From NCBI GenBank assembly GCA_964245825.1, contig CAXTNT010000010.1, forward strand, positions 1 to 64,000: 64,000 bases of DNA, written 5' to 3'. Positions 24,258 through 32,575 of the stretch are shown one piece after another. The notes below the pieces were generated by a model that worked only from the letters and a program-made list of their open reading frames with translations, was not told the origin of the DNA and searched no databases. The translations under genes were made by a program, and so were the position numbers. This DNA comes from CAJCIY01 sp964245825. Its GTDB lineage: Bacteria; Actinomycetota; Actinomycetes; Mycobacteriales; CAJCIY01. Position 1 is the first letter of the stretch. Each line of letters starts with the position of its first letter.

Positions 24258-25442
24258 GTGCAAGGTGGGCGAAACGGGACATCTACCACGGCAGGGCAGA
24301 CGGAAGGGGTGGGTTCGCTGCGCGCGGATCGGCTGGGCGCCCTCCTTGTCGGCATCCTCGCCCTGGTGGTGCTCGCCGTCGGCGGGGGGTACGTCGGCAC
24401 CCGGGCGACGGCAAGGGTCGCTGCCCCCGCGCCGGTCGCATCCGTCACTCCACCGACCCCCATCCCGACCCCGACCCCGACCGCCGTAGCCCCGGCCCCC
24501 GCTCGTCCGGTGGCAGAGCCTGTGGTCGAGGTACGGCCCCTGACCACGCTCGTCGTGCCGGACCTGCTGGTGACCGGAACGCGCACGATCACGGCGGTCC
24601 AGTTGGCCGCCCTCCGCAAGATCATCGGCGTCACGTCGCTGGTGCCGGTGTCGGTCGGAACCATCCGCCTCGCCGGCGGACCGGTGACCGCGCTCGGGGC
24701 CGACCCCTCGACGGTGCGCCCCGTGACCCCGGCCCCGACCGCCGCGTCGGACCCGCTGTGGCGCTCGGTCGCCCGCGGCGAGCTGATGACCACGTTCGCC
24801 ACCGCGACCGCCCAGCACCTGCGGCTCGGATCGGCGGTGCCGATCGGCGGCAGGGCGGTCCGCCTCGGCAGCTTCGCCGACCTGCGGCTGCCCGGGATCG
24901 GTGCGCTCGCGGGCCCCCAACTCGCCCGCGCCCTGCGGCTCGTCCCGCAGGCCGGGGTGATCCTGACCGCGCCCTCCCGCGACGTACGCGGCCTGGACGC
25001 CGACGTCCGCCAGATCCTGGACCAGCCGGCGGTCGCCATCCTGCGTCCCTTCGTCCCCGCGCTCAGCGGGCGGGCGACGTTGTCGAAGCCGCTGTACGAG
25101 CAGGCAGCCGTCACCTGCCCCGGACTGCCGTGGACCGTGCTCGCCGCGATCGGCGGGATCGAGTCCGACCACGGCGCCGACACGGCCGTGTCGCCGGCCG
25201 GCGCGGAGGGACCGATGCAGTTCCTGCCCGCGACGTTCGCCGAGTACGGCGTCGACGCAGACCACGACGGACAGGCGTCGATCGACGACCCGGCCGATGC
25301 CGTCTACAGCGCCGCGCGGATGCTGTGCCATGACGGGGCGGGCCGCGGCGGCGCGCCCCTGCGCGGCGCGATCTTCGCGTACAACCATGCCGAGTGGTAC
25401 GTGGACGCCGTGCTCCAGCTCGCCGCCCAGTACGCGGCCTGA
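24258..25442 (+). CDS. Membrane-anchored lytic transglycosylase
   Basis: 394 residues from GTG 24258; GTG 24309 is an equally plausible start. One N-terminal membrane helix (LGALLVGILALVVLAVGGGY) is followed by a Pro/Thr linker, a middle region of about 170 residues without a recognised fold, and a C-terminal SLT domain. The catalytic glutamate is in AAIGGIESDHGADTAVSPAGA, with GPMQFLPATF and YNHAEWYVD as further signatures. It would cut peptidoglycan glycan strands in the cell wall. Monocistronic and convergent with the MFS gene. Confidence 0.88.
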   Translation: MQGGRNGTSTTAGQTEGVGSLRADRLGALLVGILALVVLAVGGGYVGTRATARVAAPAPVASVTPPTPIPTPTPTAVAPAPARPVAEPVVEVRPLTTLVVPDLLVTGTRTITAVQLAALRKIIGVTSLVPVSVGTIRLAGGPVTALGADPSTVRPVTPAPTAASDPLWRSVARGELMTTFATATAQHLRLGSAVPIGGRAVRLGSFADLRLPGIGALAGPQLARALRLVPQAGVILTAPSRDVRGLDADVRQILDQPAVAILRPFVPALSGRATLSKPLYEQAAVTCPGLPWTVLAAIGGIESDHGADTAVSPAGAEGPMQFLPATFAEYGVDADHDGQASIDDPADAVYSAARMLCHDGAGRGGAPLRGAIFAYNHAEWYVDAVLQLAAQYAA

Positions 25443-25496
25443 ACAGCCGACCGGAATCGCCCCGCTACCGGGGAGCCTGTCCGAAAGGCCAGGGCG

Positions 25497-26978
25497 CTAG
25501 GCGACCTCGAGCACCGGGACGCCCTGCCGGGCGACGTCGGTCACCGGGTCATGCGGCGCCGGGGCGGGCCGTCGCGGCAGGACCACCGCCGCGACGACGG
25601 CGGCGCCCAGGAGCAGCACCGCGGTGACCAGGAACGCGCGGGCGTACCCGTCGGACTGCGCGACGCCGGCGGCCCTTCCGAGCAGCGCGTGCTGCCGGGC
25701 GGTGGCGACGGCGACGAGAGCGGCGAGGCCGACGGAGCCGCCGACCTGGCGGGTCGTGTTGATCAGCCCGGAGGCGAGGCCGGCATCGGCCCGCGCGACG
25801 CCGGTGGTCGCAGCGAGGGTGACCGGGACGAAGCCGACTCCGAAGCCGAATGTCAGCAGCGTGCCGGGCAGCCCCACCCCGAGCAGGTAGCCCGAGGAGG
25901 CGTGCAGCAGCGCCAGCCACGCCATGCCCGTCGCCGCCAGCCCGGGGCCGACGATGAGCAGCAGCCGCGGCCCGAGCCGGCCGACGAGACGGGACGAGAC
26001 CTGCGTGCCGAGGATGATCGCCAGCGGCATCGGCAGGAACGCGAAGCCGGTACGGAGCGGGCTGTAGCCGTGCACGTCCTGCAGGTACTGGGACAGGAAG
26101 AAGAAGACGGAGAACATCGCGGTGCCGACCAGCATCATGATCAGGTTGGCGCCGGTCACCGAGCGGGAGCGGAACAGGCGCAGTGGCATCAGCGGCGCGC
26201 TGTGGCGGGTCTCCAGCACCAGGAACGCGGCCAGCATCACCAGGCCGGCGGCGAGCGGGAGCAGGGTCGCGGCCGATCCCCAGGCGTGGCTGTCGGTGGA
26301 CACCACCGCGTAGACGACAGTGCTCAGGCCCGCGGTCACCAGCACCGCGCCGGCGTAGTCCAGGCGGATCCGGGGTCCGTCGGCGCGCGACTCCCGCACC
26401 GCGAGCCGGGCGACGACGGCGGTGACGATCCCGATCGGGACGTTGATGAACAGGATCCACCGCCACGACAGGAGATCGGTGAGCACCCCGCCGGCGAGAA
26501 CGCCGGTGGCGCCGCCGGCGCCCGCGACGGCGCTCCACAGACCCAGCGCCCGCGCGCGCGCCTTCGGCTGGGTGAAGGTCGTGGTCAGGATCGTGAGGGT
26601 CGCCGGCGAGAGGATGGCGCCCCCGAGGCCCTGGCCGGCCCGCGCAGCGATCAGCTGGCCGCCGGTCTGCGCGAACCCGCCGAGCAGCGACATCCCCGTG
26701 AAGACGACCAGCCCGACCAGGAACAGCCGGCGCCGGCCGTAGAGGTCGGCGGCCCGCCCGCCGAGCAGCAGGAAGCCGGCGAACGTCAGCGTGTACGCGT
26801 TGAGCACCCACTGCAGTCCGTTCGCGGACATGCCCAGGTCCCGTTGCATGGCGGGCAGGGCGACGTTCACGATGCTGACGTCGAGCACGACCATGAACTG
26901 CGCCACGCACGCCACGGCGAGCACGACCGAGTCACCGGTCCACCGGCGACCTCCGGCAGCTGTCGGGTCGGGGGGCAT
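25497..26978 (-). CDS. MFS drug exporter, DHA2 (EmrB/QacA) family
   Basis: 493 residues from ATG 26978; the frame runs 138 codons further upstream but that part lacks hydrophobic helices and overlaps the divergent hydrolase. About 14 membrane helices; motif D1 in FMVVLDVSIVNVALPAMQRDLG, motif A in GGRAADLYGRRRLFL, motif C-like GAILSPATLTIL. Predicted proton-driven export of drugs or metabolites. Divergent from the RsbQ-like gene across 132 bp in which no operator was obvious. Confidence 0.92.
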   Translation of the reverse strand: MPPDPTAAGGRRWTGDSVVLAVACVAQFMVVLDVSIVNVALPAMQRDLGMSANGLQWVLNAYTLTFAGFLLLGGRAADLYGRRRLFLVGLVVFTGMSLLGGFAQTGGQLIAARAGQGLGGAILSPATLTILTTTFTQPKARARALGLWSAVAGAGGATGVLAGGVLTDLLSWRWILFINVPIGIVTAVVARLAVRESRADGPRIRLDYAGAVLVTAGLSTVVYAVVSTDSHAWGSAATLLPLAAGLVMLAAFLVLETRHSAPLMPLRLFRSRSVTGANLIMMLVGTAMFSVFFFLSQYLQDVHGYSPLRTGFAFLPMPLAIILGTQVSSRLVGRLGPRLLLIVGPGLAATGMAWLALLHASSGYLLGVGLPGTLLTFGFGVGFVPVTLAATTGVARADAGLASGLINTTRQVGGSVGLAALVAVATARQHALLGRAAGVAQSDGYARAFLVTAVLLLGAAVVAAVVLPRRPAPAPHDPVTDVARQGVPVLEVA

Positions 26979-27110
26979 GGGTGCTCGCTCTCGGGGTGTG
27001 TCGGTGGCTGGTCGATCCGTCCCGGACTCCAATCGCTCCGCCGACGACCGCATTCCGCCTGCGCGGACGTCGTGCCGTGGCCGAGGCCGGGCTGCCGGTA
27101 GCCTCGTCGG

Positions 27111-27908
27111 GTGTCGGTGCTGGAGCGGAACAACGTCGTCGTCTCCGGCCGCCCCGACGGCGTACCGATGGTCTTTGCTCACGGTTTCGGGTGCGACCAG
27201 CAGATGTGGCGCTTCGTGGCACCCACGTTCGAGGACGAGTTCCGGGTGATCCTCTTCGACCATGTCGGAGCCGGGCGATCGGACGTGGCCGCGTACGACG
27301 CCGATCGGTACGCGTCGCTGGCCGGCTATGCCACCGACGTCGTCGAGATCTGTGCCGAACTGGACCTGGACGGCGTGATCTTCGTGGGGCACTCCGTCGC
27401 GGCGATGATCGGGGTGTTGGCCGCGGCGGCCGCGCCGGAACGGTTCGGCCGGCTGGTGCTGGTGGCGCCGTCACCGCGCTTCCTCGATGACCCGCCGTAC
27501 GTGGGGGGATTCACCGAAGCGGACATCGAGGGGCTGCTCGACTCGCTGGACAGCAACTTCCTGGGCTGGTCGCAGGCGATGGCGCCCACGATCATGGGGC
27601 GCCCGGACAAGCCCGAACTCGGTCGGGAGCTGACGGAGAGCTTCTGCCGTACCGACCCGGTCATCGCCCGCCAGTTCGCGCGCGTCACGTTCCTGAGCGA
27701 CAACCGCGACGACCTGCCGGCTGTCACGGTCCCGACGTTGGTCCTGCAGTGCAGCCAGGACGCGCTCGCCCCCCTGTCGGTGGGTCGCTACGTCCACGAC
27801 GCGATCGCCGGCAGCACCCTGCGGGTGCTCGCGGCGACGGGGCACTGCCCCAACCTCAGCGCCCCGCAGGAGACGGCCGAGGCGATCGAGGCCTTCGTCC
27901 GGCCATGA
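27111..27908 (+). CDS. RsbQ-like alpha/beta hydrolase
   Basis: 265 residues from GTG 27111. The triad is Ser95 in FVGHSVAAMIG, an Asp near 217 in QCSQDALAPL, and His245 in ATGHCPNLSAP. HGFGCDQQMW carries the oxyanion loop. The wording VGHSVAAM and the overlap with a PAS-SpoIIE phosphatase (ATGA) mirror the Bacillus rsbQ-rsbP pair, in which the hydrolase is needed for energy-stress activation of the phosphatase. Karrikin/strigolactone receptors share the fold, so small-molecule sensing is plausible. Confidence 0.85.
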   Translation: MSVLERNNVVVSGRPDGVPMVFAHGFGCDQQMWRFVAPTFEDEFRVILFDHVGAGRSDVAAYDADRYASLAGYATDVVEICAELDLDGVIFVGHSVAAMIGVLAAAAAPERFGRLVLVAPSPRFLDDPPYVGGFTEADIEGLLDSLDSNFLGWSQAMAPTIMGRPDKPELGRELTESFCRTDPVIARQFARVTFLSDNRDDLPAVTVPTLVLQCSQDALAPLSVGRYVHDAIAGSTLRVLAATGHCPNLSAPQETAEAIEAFVRP

Positions 27909-29029
27909 CGGCGGACGTCTTCGACAGCGCCCCGTGCGGCCTGGTCGTGGCCACCGAGCAGGGCGAGATCACCGAGGTTAACCGCGCCTTCGAGGCGATG
28001 ACGGGGCGCGGCCGCGCCGAGCTCGTCGGCCGTTGCACCGTCGCCGAGCTGTTCACGACCGGGACGCGGATCTACTACGAGACCTACGCCTCACCGCTGC
28101 TGCTGGTCCAGGGTGAGTTCCGATCGGTGGCCCTGACGCTTTCGTCGGCCGTGGGGCCGGGGGTGCCGGTGCTGGTCAACGCGTCGCTGCGCCGGCGGCC
28201 CGAGGATGCCGGTGGGCAGCTGCACCTCGCAGTCTTCGAGGCGACCGAGCGGCTGGCGTACGAACGGGAGCTGCTCGCCGCCCGACGCCGGGCCGAGTCG
28301 TCGGAGGCCCGGGCGACAAGTCTGGCGCGCACGCTCCAGCAGACGTTGATCCCGCCTTCCGCGCCCGCCATCCCGGGGTTGGACATCGCCGCGGCCTACC
28401 GCCCGGCCGGCACCGGTGACGAGGTGGGCGGCGACTTCTACGACGTGTTCGAACTCGGCAACGGCGCCTGGGTCGTGGTGATCGGCGACGTGTCCGGCAA
28501 GGGGGCCCAGGCGGCGGTCGTGACTGCGCTGGTACGGAACACCGTCCGGGCCGCGGCGGTGCGGCACGGGTCGCCTGCGCGCGTCCTGGAGGTCCTGAAC
28601 GAGGCCCTGCTGGCCGACGAGACCGAGCGCTTCTGCACCGCGGCGCTGCTGCTCCTGCGCCGGGTCGAGCACGGCTGGAGCTGTCTGTTCGCCGTCGGGG
28701 GGCATAGCCTCCCGCTGCTCACCGGCGAGGACGGGACCGCGCGCGCCCTCGGCGAGCCGGGCTCGCTGGTGGGGCTCCTGCCGGCGCCGGAGTTCCACGA
28801 CAGTCAGCTGATGCTCCGTCGCGGTGACCGGCTCCTGCTCTGCACCGACGGCGTCAACGAAGGCCGCCGCGGCCGGGAGCTGTTCGGTGAGGAACGCATC
28901 CGCGACATCCTCCAGGTGCCGGGGCGCAGTGTGTGCGCCACGGTCCAGGCCCTGCTGGACGCGGCGCTGGAGTTCCAGGACCAGCAGCCCCGCGACGACA
29001 TCGCGATCATCGCGATCAGCATCCCGTAA
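27905..29029 (+). CDS. PAS-SpoIIE phosphatase, RsbP-like
   Basis: 374 residues. An N-terminal PAS domain (about 1-115: ITEVNRAFEAMTGRGRAELVGR) is followed by a coiled linker (about 118-145) and a PP2C/SpoIIE phosphatase domain from about 150. The metal-binding residues are in VGGDFYDVFELGNG and VIGDVSGKGAQAAV, with FAVGGHSLPLL and LLLCTDGVNEGR. It would dephosphorylate a STAS antagonist such as the one at 4419. Its ATG overlaps the hydrolase stop, so both are made together, as in RsbQ/RsbP. Confidence 0.9.
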   Translation: MTADVFDSAPCGLVVATEQGEITEVNRAFEAMTGRGRAELVGRCTVAELFTTGTRIYYETYASPLLLVQGEFRSVALTLSSAVGPGVPVLVNASLRRRPEDAGGQLHLAVFEATERLAYERELLAARRRAESSEARATSLARTLQQTLIPPSAPAIPGLDIAAAYRPAGTGDEVGGDFYDVFELGNGAWVVVIGDVSGKGAQAAVVTALVRNTVRAAAVRHGSPARVLEVLNEALLADETERFCTAALLLLRRVEHGWSCLFAVGGHSLPLLTGEDGTARALGEPGSLVGLLPAPEFHDSQLMLRRGDRLLLCTDGVNEGRRGRELFGEERIRDILQVPGRSVCATVQALLDAALEFQDQQPRDDIAIIAISIP

Positions 29030-29143
29030 TACGAGCCAGGCGCTGGGGCTGGGGCGCGGGGTGGGGCGCGGGGTGCTCGACCCCGGCCTGCTCGGCGACG
29101 GCGTCGTCACCAAGTCGATCATGCTTGCCCGCCCGCGGCGGAG

Positions 29144-29178
29144 GCCCCCGACCGGCTCCTTCTCGGCCGGCCGGGGGC
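29144..29178 (+). terminator. Hairpin downstream of the SpoIIE phosphatase gene
   Basis: GCCCCCGACCGG (29144-29155) pairs with CCGGCCGGGGGC (29167-29178), 12 bp with one A-C mismatch, 11-nt loop. It is about 115 nt after the stop, so it could terminate that transcript. Confidence 0.45.
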
Positions 29179-29409
29179 GCTCCCCCGACCCCGTGCTGAG
29201 CGCCGTCGTACCCCCGTACCACCTGCTGGTACGACGAGGCTCGCGCACGGAGTGCGGTCGGCTGATCGCCGATGTCTCCCGGCGCGACCGCACGAACCTC
29301 ATACCCGCAACCGGCGCCCGGTACGCGGTACGCCGGGCACACCGCCCACCACGCCCGCCGGCGCCGCTGGTCGCCGGGCTATTACGCCGCTCGCAGCGCC
29401 CCCCCTTTC

Positions 29410-29471
29410 GCCGAGATGCGGCGAGTTCACCGCGACGCGCCAGTGCGCGCGTACATCTGCCGCATCTCGGC
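29410..29471. repeat. 12-bp inverted repeat with 38-nt spacing
   Basis: GCCGAGATGCGG (29410-29421) and CCGCATCTCGGC (29460-29471) are exact inverted copies. The intervening 38 nt include a GCGACGCGC/GCGCGCG-rich self-complementary stretch. It could fold as a large hairpin or hold two operator half-sites; it lies in the gene-free gap. Confidence 0.5.
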
Positions 29472-29530
29472 TGGGGCGTGGCCACACTCCAGGTTGACCT
29501 GAGCGGTCGGCGACGCCAGGATCCCAACGG

Positions 29531-29583
29531 AGTTCGAGCAGCGGCCCTGCCAGTTCGAGCAGCGGCCAGTTCGAGCGGCGGCC
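29531..29583 (+). repeat. Three tandem 16-bp repeats
   Basis: AGTTCGAGCAGCGGCC occurs at 29531-29546 and 29552-29567, and AGTTCGAGCGGCGGCC at 29568-29583. The first two are separated by CTGCC, which also follows the third. They lie 80 nt before the start of the DUF2505 gene. Confidence 0.6.
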
Positions 29584-29663
29584 CTGCCGAACCGACCCCC
29601 TGGAGACCGGATGCGCACCGGAACCCACCTCGGCGCCCGCGTCGGGTGAGCGGGGGGCCAACC

Positions 29664-30146
29664 GTGGACACGTTCGAAGTCAACGACGCGTACGAGTGTG
29701 ACGTCGCGACCCTGCACGAGATCCTGACCAGCGCCGAGTACCTACAGGCGAAGTTTCCGGCGATCGGGTTCCGCGACGTGGTCGTGCTGGCCGCGAGCCC
29801 CACCGACGTGACCGTCCGGCGCACCATCACCGCGCCGCTGCCGGCGTTCGCCAAGAGGGTGCTGGGCGAGGACCAGGTGATCACCCAGGTGGAGAAGTGG
29901 GCGGCCGAGGCAGGGGAGGTCGCGGGCACGTTCACCGCGAGCGCTCAGGGCACGCCGGTGACCATCGCCGGAACCATCCGGATCACGCCGCAGGAACTTG
30001 GCTGTCTCCTGACCATCACCGGGCGGGCAGCGTGCAAGGTCCCCCTGATCGGCGGGAAGATCGCCGGCATCGCCGCGAGCGCGGCCCGCGAGGTCCTGCT
30101 GCAGGAGCGCGATTTCACCACCGGCTGGGTGGCCACGCACACCTGA
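29664..30146 (+). CDS. DUF2505 family protein
   Basis: 160 residues from GTG 29664, which has GGGGGGCC 5 nt upstream (GTG 29646 is an alternative). The protein matches the DUF2505 family, an SRPBCC/START-like fold common in actinobacteria: FEVNDAYECDVATLHEILTS at the start, VRRTITAPLPAFAKRVLG in the middle and the C-terminal CKVPLIGGKIAGIAA...ERDFTTGWVA. These are thought to bind hydrophobic ligands, but no function is proven. It stands alone after a long gene-free gap. Confidence 0.85.
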   Translation: MDTFEVNDAYECDVATLHEILTSAEYLQAKFPAIGFRDVVVLAASPTDVTVRRTITAPLPAFAKRVLGEDQVITQVEKWAAEAGEVAGTFTASAQGTPVTIAGTIRITPQELGCLLTITGRAACKVPLIGGKIAGIAASAAREVLLQERDFTTGWVATHT

Positions 30147-30308
30147 GGTCAGGAGTGGCGGCGGCGCAGAAACGTCCGGAGGCGGTGGGACGAGGAGGAC
30201 GATCGCGACGTACGTGACGAGAGCGCCGGGTGCTGCGGACTATCCGGGCCAGCGCAAACCGGGGATCAGATCAGTGAGGAGACCTCGGCTCTTCATGAAT
30301 TTTCTAGG

Positions 30309-30326
30309 TACTACGGAGCTGTAGTA
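30309..30326. promoter_or_regulatory. Candidate repressor operator before the DUF6069-like gene
   Basis: TACTACGGAGCTGTAGTA: 6-bp inverted arms TACTAC/GTAGTA around GGAGCT, ending 16 nt before GTG 30343 in a local AT-rich patch. The shape resembles operators of BlaI/MecI-type winged-helix repressors. No such regulator gene is in the window. Confidence 0.45.
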
Positions 30327-30342
30327 GCAGTACCGTCGATCC

Positions 30343-30816
30343 GTGATCAGACGCGCCGTGTGCCTGCTCCACCTCGAATGGCCGCCACGCAACCCGTTGC
30401 CCACCGCCGCCCGCCTGGTCGTGGCCAGCGTGGTCGCCGTCGCCGGGTCGCTCGCCGCGGACGCCCTGCTCGTCCGCGCCGGGGTGGCGCTCTTCCCGCG
30501 GACCCGGAGCTACCAGCACTTCCAGTTCGGGGACTACGCGACGCTCACCGTCATCGGGGTCGTGATCGCCTGCGTGGCGTGGCCGCTCGTGACCCAGGTG
30601 TGCTCGACCCCGCGCTGGCTGTTCCTCCGGTTGGCGGTGCTGGTGACCCTCGTGCTGCTGCTGCCCGACGTGTACCTCCTGCAGCAGGGGCAGCCCAAGC
30701 ACGCCGTGACCGTGCTCATGGTCATGCACGTCGCCATCGCGCTGGTGACCTACACCGCGCTGGTCCGCATCGCCCCTGTCGGCGACCGCGCGGCTCGGCG
30801 TCTCAGCCGGACTTGA
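30343..30816 (+). CDS. DUF6069-like four-helix membrane protein
   Basis: 157 residues from GTG 30343. Four hydrophobic helices (about 24-47, 65-85, 93-110 and 123-142) with short loops match the layout of DUF6069 proteins. Function unknown. It overlaps the 3' end of the converging beta-propeller gene by 14 nt, and a palindromic operator candidate sits in its leader. Confidence 0.72.
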   Translation: MIRRAVCLLHLEWPPRNPLPTAARLVVASVVAVAGSLAADALLVRAGVALFPRTRSYQHFQFGDYATLTVIGVVIACVAWPLVTQVCSTPRWLFLRLAVLVTLVLLLPDVYLLQQGQPKHAVTVLMVMHVAIALVTYTALVRIAPVGDRAARRLSRT

Positions 30817-31993
30817 CCTTGATGGTCCGCGACGCGCTGCGGCCACTGGGCGTGCCCGTCCCCGAGATGGTGGCGGTGCCCGCGGCGGCGCCGGCCGGGA
30901 CGGCCACCGAGGTCGTGGCACCCCCGTGACTGTCGGTCTGGACGGTCCCGAGTGAGGTCGTGACCCCGTTGTCGACGAAGGTCAGCGCGACGACGTCGCC
31001 GTCGCCGTACCCGGCCAGGGTGACAGTCACCCTGGCGCCGGCCTTGGCGGACGTGGGCGACACCTTCAGGGTCGTGTGCACCACAGCCTGCCAGGACGCG
31101 TCGTCACCGATGGCCGTGTCCGGGCCGTCGCTGACCGCGGTGTAGCTCCCGCTGCCGAACGCCTCCACGTAGACCTGGTTGGTGCCGTCGCCGTCGTTGG
31201 TGGTGAAGGCGAACGACGTCCCGGCCGGGCTGAACACGGGACCGGCAGCGTTGCCGTAGCTGTCGGAGACGAGGTTGGCACTGCTGCCGTCGCGGGCGAT
31301 CTCGAAGATCTGGATCGGGCCCATGTGCCCCGGGTTGGGACGGTCGCTGTCCACCAGCAGGTCGGCGGAGTCGGCCGACCAGCTGGGGTCCTGGTCGTAG
31401 TACTGGTCGGAAGCGTCGGTGACCGCAGACAGATCCTTGACCTGCGAGCCGTCGGGCTTCATGACGAACACGTGGTCGATGTCGCCCGCGTCGTGGGTGG
31501 AGACGAAGGCGATCTGGGTGCCGTCGGGCGACCAGTCCGGCGTCTGGTTGTCGCCGTTGCTGGTGATCAGGTGGATGTTGCTGCCGTTGGCCTTCATCAC
31601 GGCGATGTCGCCGTTGTCGGCGAACACGATCTGGCTGCCGTCCGGCGACCACGCCGGCTCCCCGTATGCCCCGTGGCTGCCGGGGGTGAGATCCGTCCGC
31701 GAACCACCGGCCGCGGTCATCGTCCAGATGTCGTGGTTGTTGCGGAAGAGGATCTTCGTGCCGTCGGGTGAGAACTGCGGCTCGTCGTCACCGTACTGCT
31801 TCTTCGACACGTTCTTGATCTTGTGGCTGGTGGGGTCAGCCACCAGGATCTGCGATCCGTGCTTCCCGAACTGGGAGTAGGCGATCCCCCCGTTCGTGCC
31901 GGCGAACGTCGCCGCGCGGCCGGGCCGTGCGCCGACCGCGGCCACGGCCAGTCCGGTGGCCACGACGACCACGCCTAGAGACCGCATCCGCAT
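30803..31993 (-). CDS. Secreted TolB-like beta-propeller protein with Ig-like tail
   Basis: 396 residues. Sec signal peptide (MRMRSLGVVVVATGLAVAAVGA, cleavage near GRAA). Five to six PD40/WD40-like blades follow, each marked by a SPDGTKI-type motif (QFSPDGTKILF, AWSPDGSQIVF, DWSPDGTQIAF, SWSADSADLLV, VFSPAGTSFAF). From about residue 308 a beta-sandwich (VSPTSAKAGARVTVTLAGYG...GTATISGTG) resembles an IPT/Ig-like domain. It probably binds proteins or glycans outside the cell. The direct repeats at 32072-32104 lie in its promoter region. Confidence 0.85.
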   Translation of the reverse strand: MRMRSLGVVVVATGLAVAAVGARPGRAATFAGTNGGIAYSQFGKHGSQILVADPTSHKIKNVSKKQYGDDEPQFSPDGTKILFRNNHDIWTMTAAGGSRTDLTPGSHGAYGEPAWSPDGSQIVFADNGDIAVMKANGSNIHLITSNGDNQTPDWSPDGTQIAFVSTHDAGDIDHVFVMKPDGSQVKDLSAVTDASDQYYDQDPSWSADSADLLVDSDRPNPGHMGPIQIFEIARDGSSANLVSDSYGNAAGPVFSPAGTSFAFTTNDGDGTNQVYVEAFGSGSYTAVSDGPDTAIGDDASWQAVVHTTLKVSPTSAKAGARVTVTLAGYGDGDVVALTFVDNGVTTSLGTVQTDSHGGATTSVAVPAGAAAGTATISGTGTPSGRSASRTIKVKSG

Positions 31994-32071
31994 GTGCTCG
32001 CCCTTCGTTTCGGGCGCGCCGACGGCGCCCCACGGTCCGGAACGCTAGAGCACCCCGGTCACCGCGTACCC

Positions 32072-32104
32072 AGGGATGTCCCTAGTCTGCGTGGCAGTCC
32101 CTAG
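32072..32104 (-). promoter_or_regulatory. Paired GTCCCTAG sites upstream of the propeller gene
   Basis: GTCCCTAG occurs at 32078-32085 and 32097-32104, a 19-bp period (about two helical turns), and the first copy is part of the palindrome AGGGATGTCCCT (32072-32083). Position is 80-110 nt before the start of the gene at 31993. GGGAC half-sites of this kind are typical of NarL/LuxR-type regulators; the regulator is unknown. Confidence 0.4.
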
Positions 32105-32110
32105 CCGGCG

Positions 32111-32557
32111 CTAGTCGGCGCTCGACGTGGGCCGTTCGGCCACTGCCGCCAGCCGGGCGAGAGTCTCGACGTTGCGCCGGGCGATGGCCAGGTCCAGCAC
32201 GGGATTGTGGATCCAGGCGCCCGGTCCGCTGACCGGAGTCTCGGTGATCGCGACGCGGCAGCCGTCGCTCTGCGGCGTCAGGACGATGTCGATGCGGGCC
32301 TTGCCGAAGGGTCGTCCGCTCGCGGTCAGCACCAGCCGCTCCGCGGCCGTCGACTCCTCGACCTCGGTCACGTCCCGCACCACCATCGGTCACACTCCGG
32401 ACGCGTGGTGGATGCGAGCCCCCACCGCCGGCCACGCGGCGTCGACGGCCCGGATGTGGGAGGTGCCCACAACCCATCCCGAGTACGTCCACCCGTCCGA
32501 CAGGACGGCGAACAGGTCAGCCGTCGTGACCGCCACGACTCGGGACACCGTCGCCAT
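32111..32557 (-). pseudogene. SRPBCC (polyketide cyclase-like) gene broken by in-frame TGA
   Basis: From ATG 32557 one frame reads 55 codons (start MATVSRVVAVTTADLFAVLS, later GTSHIRAVDAAWPAVGARIH), then TGA at 32392-32390, then continues in the same frame from PMVVRDVTEVEES to the stop at 32111. Joined, it is a normal 148-residue SRPBCC protein. The family usually has a tryptophan at the broken position (GVWP), so TGG to TGA is the simplest change. The downstream part alone has an ATG (32386) and would give only 91 residues. It follows the ligase gene by 18 nt. It could be a pseudogene, a readthrough case or a sequencing error. Confidence 0.8.
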
Positions 32558-32575
32558 ATCCGGATCGTCGCACGC

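Larger units (their letters stand above)
29030..29663. other. Gene-free 634-bp region
   Basis: I find no convincing protein gene here: the short frames in all six phases have no family match, no ribosome site and irregular third-position composition. It begins with a doubled GGGGCGCGGGGT (about 29052-29076), contains a terminator-like hairpin at 29144-29178, an inverted repeat at 29410-29471 and three tandem 16-bp copies at 29531-29583. It may hold regulatory DNA or a decayed gene. Confidence 0.55.

Noticed and set aside
25460..25473. CCCCG-CTAC-CGGGG as a terminator between the transglycosylase and MFS genes
   Set aside because: A stem of 5 bp without a U-tract is expected by chance in DNA this GC-rich.
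26979..27392. 138-codon N-terminal extension of the MFS exporter
   Set aside because: No hydrophobic helix, overlaps the divergent hydrolase gene; ATG 26978 gives a standard DHA2 start.
29531..29583. tRNA or CRISPR-like repeat because of TTCGAGC motifs
   Set aside because: Copies are adjacent without spacers and no cloverleaf can be drawn.
32072..32104. DosR (dormancy regulon) box
   Set aside because: GGGAC half-sites are present but the spacing and inverted arrangement of the DosR consensus are not matched.
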